Positions 56,191-64,000 of a stretch of 64,000 nucleotides of DNA are shown one piece after another (position 1 is the first letter of the stretch; each line of letters starts with the position of its first letter). Source of the stretch: Terebella lapidaria (lineage: Eukaryota; Annelida; Polychaeta; Terebellida; Terebellidae); assembly GCA_949152475.1 (NCBI GenBank), contig OX424568.1, positions 7,787,667 to 7,851,666 of the forward strand, in the 5' to 3' direction. The translations under genes and the position numbers were made by a program. A model generated the notes under the pieces. That model ran no database searches and was not told where the DNA came from. It was given only the letters and a program-made list of their open reading frames with translations.

Positions 56191-57600
56191 TTTTTTTTGA
56201 TATGTCATTGGAACCATTGTGTGCACATCCCATAGAAACCATATTTGCTAGAAGCGGTGGCTGATTTGAGATGCGGATGCACACTCGTTCCCAAATTCAC
56301 CATGTGGTTTCGAATACTATTAAATTATTTGATCGTGCTATATTTCGATTCCAAAAAGTTTTTATTTCCATCATTATTTTAAACCACAAATTTATCAAAT
56401 AATAACAGTAATTGTTTCTAGGTTATGAGTCGTCATATATGCACAAAATATTCAAATATGTATAACACGAACATTGGAATCATACTGCCACGAAGTAGCG
56501 AGGTGACGAAACGCCCTAGACAATCAAAACGAATATGGAATATAATAACTAAGTGGCCAACAGTAATGGCACACACATGCCAGCTAATAGGACTCTGACA
56601 AGTACCATCTCTTTCGTTGCTTTACAAGATATCATTACTTCCAATTCTGGTTGGGACATGCCCACCTTATGGGACATCGCAATGTTATGAAATATTCAAT
56701 GTGACATCAACAGTTGAAAATATGCTCCGTATTATGAGGGTTGGTTATGAACCACTCCTGTGTATCAAACAAAGAAAAATGAAGTGATTCGTTCAAATAT
56801 TCATAGTGTTGTGTCACTAGGATTCTAAAGTCACGGAGCAGATCTTATACATATGTTTCGTCATCATTTTTCCACTTTTTATAACGCTATTTATTGATCT
56901 ATTAACAAATAAACATCTAAAACGAGAAATATTTAAGCGAAACTAAAAAGATATCATTTCAATAATCAATATGATGCCATGTACATCACACATGTACTTA
57001 CCAGAATGCTGTTGTACCAGGAAGTTTTATATTTAGGCTCATATAAAAAGGAACATGTCACCACGTGCACGTACGCTATTGGGACATGAGTAAACCTGAT
57101 GTGGATCCACATGGTTTAGGTGGTGTATATAAATCCCGTCCATACCAAAATAAACATATTAGAGAACTAGACACCAAGATGTAATGAAAGTGAATAATGA
57201 TTCGGACGAACACAAGAATAATTAGGGATTTTTCATACAAATAGCACGATGATTAGCAAATCTTTTGTCATCTACATGGATACTTTTCTCCGACGCCACC
57301 TATGCACACTGTCTGTCCCGGCCCGTCATTCTTTGTTCTGACGTGTTTATTTAAACCTCCAGACTAATTTAGTCTCCTCTCAATAAAAAGATGTATATGG
57401 TTGCATAGGCAGTAGTTCGATTGACATGATAGAAAATGATTTGTCGGTCATATTGTAAGTCAGTCAGAAATATATGCTATGTATTCATCTTCCGAAAGGA
57501 GTGACCTGATTGTATTAATGGATATATATGTCAAGTGCATTGTATCCAAATTGATATCACTGTGGATTTGTTCCAAAAGTATTCATATTCGTTTGAAAAT
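56191..57600. other. AT-rich spacer
   Basis: No domain-bearing frame, tRNA or repeat recognised. Confidence 0.4.
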
Positions 57601-57603
57601 AAC

Positions 57604-58160
57604 TCATGAAGATATATGTTGCAGACTGTTGTGGGCAGTGTATATTGAAATCAACCGAGTCCTCCATTCATAAAGGCTTGAAGAAAGTTGTTTCGGAAAA
57701 TTCTCATGGTGGCTGGAATATTCGACACCCAAGATGAATCCAGTTGTACTGGAATTATTTGCATGGCATTTTGAGTCCAGACCACTAGGTCGCATATCAG
57801 CCTGCCTGTCAGATAGCCTTGCATTTGGTGGTAGTAGTTCATTCCTGTTTCTGTGGATATGTCCAGTTCCATAACAGTTTACTTGGCATCTGATCTCTTC
57901 AGGAAGCATTTATTTGACCGCTCAGTCATGTCTACAGATGAGTCTTGTGTGCGCTGAATTGACATTTGACCCCAATGATAGTTTGCTCATTCACAATCCC
58001 ATCGGGAAATCCACCAAATGCCCTGGACGGATGGAGCCACAAACTGCTTTCCTGGACCGTCTTCCCAGTTGCTATTTGGTAGGCTTCTATTGCAGTTTGT
58101 TCATACTGAACTCCCACTGGATTGTGGAAGATGGTAAGAATCCAACAAGGTGTTCATGCA
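57604..58160 (-). pseudogene. YqaJ-type exonuclease relic
   Basis: 58117-57932 reads GVQYEQTAIEAYQIATGKTV, LWLHPSRAFGGFPDGIV and IIGVKCQFSAH. This matches the acidic core of the YqaJ/lambda-exonuclease fold (D in PDG, ExK region as GVK here, so the Glu is replaced by Gly). 57872-57651 continues in another frame with MNYYHQMQGYLTGRLICDLVVW, the YxxQxQ and CDFVVW blocks. A frameshift region separates the two. In animals such domains are spread mostly by transposons and DNA viruses. Inactive relic. Confidence 0.7.
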
Positions 58161-58379
58161 TGACTTACTAGGTTGTCACAGCTTTTATAACGATTCCGAT
58201 TAAGGATTATTTTAATCCATGATAATTAAGGATTATTTTAATCCATGTTAATTTCTTGTGCAATAGGTCTTGTTGCTTTTCATTTCACCTGATGAAGTTG
58301 TATCGACTACAACGATGCTTGTGAACATTAAACCACAGTTAGCTACAAGCGTTATTGTTCTTTTTGAACAACACTTGGA

Positions 58380-59560
58380 CAAATAACTTTAGTTTTATTA
58401 GTTTTACTAGCTAAGTTTATTACTGAGCACAATGAAAATGGAAGACAAGAAACATTTATGTTTGGGTTCGGCAAAGTAAAGGTCCGTTTCAGCAGATATT
58501 TTATGGCTGTAGTAACATTGATATTACTGTCAGAATAAGTCAACATTAATTTTGCTGGTCAAGTCGGCCCAAATAGCGCACCTTACTCTGTTAATACTAC
58601 TCACCCACTGAATATATACCATATCTAATCCGTCTGACACATTTTTAATCTTCATTGAATTTAGAAGAAATATTAAGCTGCGCTACATGGGCCGTTAAGT
58701 GTATTACTGAATACAATAAAAATAGTTTATTATTGGGCTCAACGAGGAACATTTACTATTAGAGATAATATCTATATTTATTATATAGAGATTTTATGGT
58801 TGTAGTAACATTTTTATTAGTAAATAATTACTAACAAAACATTAATTTTGTTAGTAAATTTTATTATTGAGCACATGTAGTAATAGTTTAGGTGAGGAAT
58901 AATTTTTATTGGGGTCAGCCATGTGAAAGTTTTGTTCCATAAAGATTGTATGGCCGTAGTAACATTATATTACTGGAAAAGTTAACATGAATTTTGACAG
59001 TACAGTTTATTACCGAGTACAGTAAGAATAGTTAAGGTGGGGTGCATTCATTATTGGGCTCAATAAGGAAAATGTTCTGTCCAGTAGTGATTATATGGCT
59101 GTAGTACCATTAATATTACTGAATAAGTCAACATTAATTTGGCTAGTTAAATCTAATATTGAATATAATCAAAAAGGTAAGGCAAGGAACATTTATTGTT
59201 TGATGAGGAAAATGTTATTTCCAGTAGAAATTTAGTATCAATGTTGATATTACTGAATGAGTTGACATTATTTTGCTAGGTAAGTTTATTTTTGAGTACA
59301 ATAAAAATAGTTAAGGTGAGCAACATTAATTATTGGGATCAATGAGGAAAATGTTGTGTCCAGTAGTGATTTTATGGCTTTGCTACCAGCAATGTTACTG
59401 AATGAATTAACATCAATTGTGCTATTTAAGTCTATTGTTGAGCACAATAAAGATATTTGATGCTATTAACATGTATTTTTGTGCTCACTGAGGAAAAAGT
59501 TATATCCAGTAGTGATTTCATGGCTGTAGTACCACAGATTATACTGAAAAATTAAGATTG
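58380..59560. repeat. ~145-bp degenerate minisatellite
   Basis: The phrase TTATGGCTGTAGTAACATT..ATTACTG recurs near 58502, 58792, 58949, 59093, 59230, 59370 and 59515. It is joined to GTTAAGTTTATTATTGAGTACAATAAAAATAG-type sequence in each unit. Units differ widely. A MITE interrupts the array at 58566-58693. Confidence 0.8.
58566..58693. mobile_element. 128-bp MITE, second copy
   Basis: The ends GGCCCAAATAGCGCA and TGCGCTACATGGGCC are inverted copies. The interior matches 28500-28623. Its flanks GTCAAGTC and GTTAAGTG both derive from the minisatellite word GTTAAGT, as expected for a target duplication. Confidence 0.75.
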
Positions 59561-59651
59561 ATTTAGCTAGTTACAACATCCTGTGAACCTCTTTCATTAA
59601 TTTGACAGTTTTGAACTCAAGTAGCACATATTTTGAATAAAAATAGAAGAT

Positions 59652-59963
59652 TTATTGGACATTCTGACCCAGCTTCAATTTTATAATTTTCGATGATCCA
59701 CCACGTAACGAATACCAAACAAGGGCTGCTCCGTTTTCATCACCAAGGGAAGATGGTCGTCTCATCTTTGCTGTGAGTGCTACCTTTCCGCGAACTCTGT
59801 CACTCAAAGTCATGCGGGGAATTCCAAATTCCTTTGCAGCGGCAGATATGGATTCATTCCCAGACACGACTTCTTCATATGCTCGTGTCATATATGTCTC
59901 TGTCCAGGAGCGTTTGACTTTTGAAGCCATGCTCTCCTGACAGGTGACAACTCCCAATGCCAT
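59652..59963 (-). pseudogene. psq-type HTH fragment of a pogo-like transposase
   Basis: The frame holds KRSWTETYMTRAYEEVVSGN then ISAAAKEFGIPRMTLSDRVRGKV, a pipsqueak/CENP-B-type helix-turn-helix as found at the N-terminus of pogo and Tigger transposases and related host proteins. After about 75 residues the similarity is lost (WYSLRGGSSKIIKLK) and no DDE domain follows. It could be a first exon or a truncated element. Confidence 0.65.
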
Positions 59964-60268
59964 AGAAAGCTAACATTACGACCAAGGAGACTCAATACAT
60001 TTTATGTAGTTTTGCTCCCTTCATTTGTTGCTATGACAAAATACATTCAGGTACTCAGATCATTTACCATTGTAATTTAGGTACCATCAGATCAAAGATA
60101 AATCAAGGTATTACGTAATTTTACACATGCACTCCCCACAATACCAATGGGGGTCTGTAGAATTATAGAAGGTCTGTAATCCAGACCCGGTCCATTCAAC
60201 GAACTGTCACCAACGCTAACCATCCGGTTCCATTGGAAGAGATGACTCCAAAGTCTCGATCGACAAGT

Positions 60269-60857
60269 TCATATAGGGGGATACGTCTCACGATGGACTA
60301 TAAAATCCAGCCCAGTTTGACCACTCACTACGATTGTTGGCCTAATCCTCCGATTAGGAACGGTCCCAATCGTCACAAACATGCCCCTCGTCCGCCCCTG
60401 ATTGCTGGGCCTGACAGGTTTGATCGGGTCCGTCAGAGATGACACAGAATCCGTCGTGAGAGGAACATAAGGCTGCTCAGCAGCAGCTGGTCTCTGGTCG
60501 TGCCTGTCAAACGACTTACACCAGAGAACCCAGGACTTATAATGTGACGGGGAACGACCCCCAACACAGCAGGAACCACCTTCATACCACACGAACGGTC
60601 TAGCACGCTCCCGATGAGTCTGCCAGCCTATGTACATCACTTTGGGTTTGGAAGCCCTTGGAATAGCCCTCTGTGACAAGCATGAAGGTAGATGGGCACC
60701 ACAACCGACACAGGTTACAACTCAGGTCTTCTGTGGGCACCGAGCCAGGATCCAAGCAATTGAAACACATATATAAGGTTTCTTCCACTGACGAACGGTG
60801 TTAATCCCGCATTCGCTGATCATAAGCGCTGGTGGTCAGATTGGACTGAGACGACAT
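60269..60857 (-). pseudogene. Unknown cysteine-rich coding relic
   Basis: Begins MSSQSNLTTSAYDQRMRD and a stop near 60800, then EETLYMCFNCLDPGSVPTED, LSCNLCRLWC in one frame. A shifted frame continues SQRAIPRASKPKVMYIGWQ, RPFVWYEGGSCC and a Pro/Arg-rich tail to 60269. The spaced CxxC pairs suggest a zinc ribbon. Coding-like composition and a consistent strand support a former gene. Family not recognised. Confidence 0.35.
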
Positions 60858-61865
60858 GGTTTCTCGCAAAGGGTACAAGACAGCAACAGAGGAAGCACTT
60901 TGGCTTGTACAAAATATACTATTCTGCAGACTCAACCCATGATAACACCGGGAAAATAAATTTAAAGCTGTCAAGCAAACATGGCGGTGGACAGAAAAGT
61001 GTAGTTGCCATGATTGCACATGCACGGTTATATGTTACGGTTGGGTTGAGAAAAGGAGCGAGAATCATGCGGCATGTCTAGCACATTCTCTATCAAAAAT
61101 GATCCAAAGGATCGAAAAAGAGCATGTAGTAATTTAGATAAGGAATGTACACGAGAAAACCAATTTTCTTGCCAGGGGGCCTGTGAGTCACCTGGTGTGC
61201 TTTTACGTAACATTTCTCAGATGTGCTATTAAGGGTTAATCGGTATATTCAATTCGAATCAAAGTCCTGAGAATTCAATATTCAGAACACAGATTGTGAA
61301 ATTGGGAGGAACTTCCAGATATATGCCATACAAGGATATTGGAACTGGTCAACAAATAAACACAGTGCAGCATTCTGTCCAAAAATACTTCCTACTGCAT
61401 TATATATAGTGCTGGATTTTGTACTTTGTGTGCTTATTATATACATTTGAAGATAAATATGCAAATGTGAAGTTCATATAGATCTTATCTATTCCTTACC
61501 ATTTCCTGGGCCGCATGTATTACTACATGTACATCAATATGCCACTGCGTGCAAACACTTACCCTATGATGGATATTCGAATTGGAACTTGAGCAATGTG
61601 GCTATCGTATATATCTAAAATTTAAGATTACAAACATACACATTTTCGTTACTGTGGCAGTCATGAGTTGTTTTGTGTGATTTCGCGTGGAATATTCTGC
61701 CCAGGGCAACGTAATATAAAGCTATACACGTTAGGGGTGTAAGTAGATTGGGGTGGGTGGAATTTTATATCACATAGGAGACTATAAATATCTGGTATAT
61801 CATCTAGAATCATCTAGATCTAGAACTATATTATCTAGAACTAGAAACAAGCAGTGATCCAATGT
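60858..61865. other. AT-rich spacer
   Basis: Contains a CTAGATCTAGAAC..ATCTAGAACTAGAA palindromic stretch near 61807-61848. Otherwise nothing recognised. Confidence 0.4.
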
Positions 61866-64000
61866 CTACTTCTTTTTCTGCCTTTTGTTTGTTTTGAGTG
61901 CATTTCTCGTTGCTGGCCGCTTTCCCATGTCCCAGCATTGCGAACAAATTGGTCGTACAGTAGAAAATTCCCCTGCAAGATCCTGGAGCCCTTTGTGAGA
62001 TTGATGGTCCACAACATCTAGATCACCACAGTGGTAGTAGACTAAGGGCAGAGTTCCATCCATGCCTGTTTTAAAAGATGGAAATGAAGAAACATAGGGA
62101 TTGATATACCAAAATCTTGCTAATCAATGGGTTCAAAAATAATTTCTACGGGCTCTTGGGTGTGAATTTTGAATGTAAATATGATGCTTGAAGAATATAC
62201 TCAGTTGTCAGAAACATGGCAATTTTAAAGGAGGGTTGAGGTATTTTTTTGCAAAAAAATACCTCCATAGTAGTTCACTTCAGTTTGAGTTTGACAGTTG
62301 AGAGCTTGTCTCACGATCATTTTGTTTTGCAAATCACCGCTGTCCTCTCCAAACAGAGCATCGCCACATGTATAAATCACATCATCTTGTCGTCTTGCGA
62401 GTGCGGTCTGGTGGATCGAAAGCTGGGCACTGGAGTAGACGCAGCGACGCTTTCCACACTCGGAACATATTATGTATCCTCGAACTTTAGCTGTATCAAA
62501 AATAAAGTAAATACATGAAATGTACATGAGCATTTCAAATGATTTTTGTTTGCATTTATTATTGCATTTTGCCAAACAACCCCATGTTGATATAAAATAC
62601 ATGGTATTGAAGATGGGAAAGTTGCCATGGACTGATGGCATTATTTGCAAAAGGACCATGCATCAATTGCGTAATATTTCTCACCTGCAATAAAAATTGC
62701 TCTGTGTTGAGTATCGGGTGGGGATTGAGGCTTCTCCTGTAGACTTGGCCGCTGCATATCTGTCGTTTCCTCACCATGGGATATTGACTGGGGTGTTTCC
62801 TCATGTGCTCCAGATCGACTATGCCGTCTTCGATGAAGATGCTGAGGATATCAGCAGATTCCTGAACAGCGTCATCATCAACTCAATCATCAACTTCAAC
62901 TCCCTTGAAAGCTCCCACGTGATTACCACTGTAGGTCATACGGGCAAAGCGATGAACCACAATGTCTATGGGATCTTCCCTAGATGTGGCAAGCGCTTTC
63001 TTCAATGCATCATTTCGTTCTGCTGCTCTTCTTATAGCTTTCAAGGCGGTCAGTCGCTTTGCTGTACGTTCAAAGTGTTCTGGCATTTCTGATTTTGACA
63101 TTGATACACCCTGCAAAGGAATGTTCAGTATTGCCATACATCTTTCAGCCGGGTTCTGAAATGACTGACACGGTGCACATCTTACTGCTACATAGAAATC
63201 CAAGTCCAGCTTCACAAAGAGTGCAATTGCAGCCAACTTCACAGAGAGGAATGTCGTGATGTGGTCTGGACCTCCATCACTGTAGACGGCAAGGATCGGA
63301 ACTGCAAAATCGCTAGGGATCGTTTCATCATCGATCACTCTTTCTGTAGTGTCTTCGCTGTTTCGGCGCGATGTCTAATCGGGTTTGAGGGCTGGAAGTA
63401 CTTGTCCTTGACAGTGACTGTGAGTTTACCAGAATGGAATGAGTAATCTTTGCTCGGGGGCACAATGATGTGCAAGACGACTGATAGCACGATTCCAGCA
63501 GTGTGGTAATCATGATCCAGTGCGAGGAGTGGGGCAGAAGGAGTGACCATGCTTTGGTTATGACGACGGACATTGGTAGACACGGGATTGTTGGGTTCGC
63601 CAACTGGTATGATGGCCCTGTCATCGACAGCTACGAGGTGGCAACTCTCGTGCCAGAGTACCACAAATTCTTTCAGGTATCGCCACAGGACAGAACAGAA
63701 CTTTGAGTTCGGATGATTTACTCGTAGCAACCGTTGTTGTACTGCAAACTTGATGTTGTAACGCCCAGTGTAGTGCACAGCTGTGTGCAAGAATGGATTA
63801 CAAGGTTGGAAATTCAGATTAATCCAAGACTCGGATGGGGCCTCTGTTCCCTCAGGACACTGACGGAGAATGTCTTCTCTAAATTCTCTCATTGAAATCC
63901 ATTCTGGCATGTGTGCTGTTTCATCTTTTCGTTTCTCGTGACTGCCTTCTCATCCAGGATGGACTGTAATTTCTCCCAGAAGGTGTCATACCTTGGATCT
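61866..64000 (-). pseudogene. 3' part of a multi-exon DDE-like transposase-related gene
   Basis: Reading from the right edge, FWEKLQSILDEK precedes HMPEWISMREFREDI; the latter frame (63910-63335) contains NPFLHTAVHYTGRYNIKFAV, LWHESCHLVAVDDRAIIPVG and LTVTVKDKYFQPS. After a one-base shift, 63338-62883 has AVYSDGGPDH and SFQNPAERCMAILN. D in VDDRA, D in YSDGG and E in NPAER form a plausible DDE triad. A TGA interrupts near 62884, then MRKHPSQYPMVRK leads to a donor CAG/GTGAG at about 62696. A second exon after TTTTGATACAG (about 62495) encodes a zinc region (CSECGKRRCVYSS...YTCGDALF) ending at GGAG/GTATTT. A third after TTTTAAAACAG (about 62067) encodes CGDLDVVDH...PICSQCWDMGKRPATRNALK and a stop. 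I recall similar multicopy invertebrate proteins but no name. Confidence 0.65.
62238..62265. repeat. Perfect 28-bp palindrome
   Basis: GAGGTATTTTTTTGC and its exact complement, without spacer. It covers the putative 5' splice site of the middle exon. Confidence 0.9.

Overview
The window is AT-rich animal nuclear DNA dominated by mobile elements. I see no intact, confidently host-encoded gene. The repeat types are typical of marine invertebrates: Ty3/gypsy LTR elements with Lys- and Ser-type primer sites, L1-like and EN-type LINEs, a tRNA-derived SINE, Helentron/pearl-like non-autonomous elements with TGACC-rich minisatellites, and TatD, YqaJ and NADAR domains riding on elements. This suggests a lophotrochozoan, most likely a bivalve mollusc. 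The assignment is inference; no conserved host gene fixes the species.

The background is a set of diverged paralogous units in direct orientation. Unit 1 relic is about 4290-7008, unit 2 about 15185-22340, unit 3 about 22340-26250 and unit 4 about 48400-51830. They may be remains of a tandemly duplicated minus-strand gene, because one short exon-like reading frame recurs in three of them. Later insertions expanded this background. A Helentron-like element at 1486-3885 carries an array of nuclear-receptor-type half-sites. A long-inverted-repeat element at 7009-15184 holds a decayed HUH-Rep/Pif1 helicase gene, and a young gypsy element (10002-14235) sits in that gene. A LINE relic lacking its reverse transcriptase lies at 26893-28330. 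A second gypsy element occupies 28643-41494.

The second gypsy element, 12.85 kb on the minus strand, is the most interesting object. Its two LTRs look identical. Its order is LTR, Ser-type PBS, 2.7 kb repeat-bearing leader, an HhH reading frame abutting or fused to gag, zinc-knuckle nucleocapsid, a textbook -1 frameshift signal (U UUA AAC plus stem-loop), protease-RT-RNase H-integrase, then a third ORF with a C2H2 finger and a TatD-type metal-dependent nuclease, then PPT and LTR. It also carries a 929-bp internal duplication and a few frame lesions.

From 41495 to 57600 the DNA holds a SINE, poly-G tracts, a CA/TA-rich microsatellite, an L1-type ORF1 fused to a NADAR domain and split by a second Helentron-like element (45531-46568), unit 4, inverted copies of a ~360-bp repeat, and a third Helentron-like element (55130-56190). 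From 57600 to the right edge lie relics of a YqaJ exonuclease, a ~145-bp minisatellite with a MITE inside it, a psq-type helix-turn-helix fragment, a cysteine-rich unknown, and the 3' part of a multi-exon, DDE-like transposase-related gene that runs off the window.
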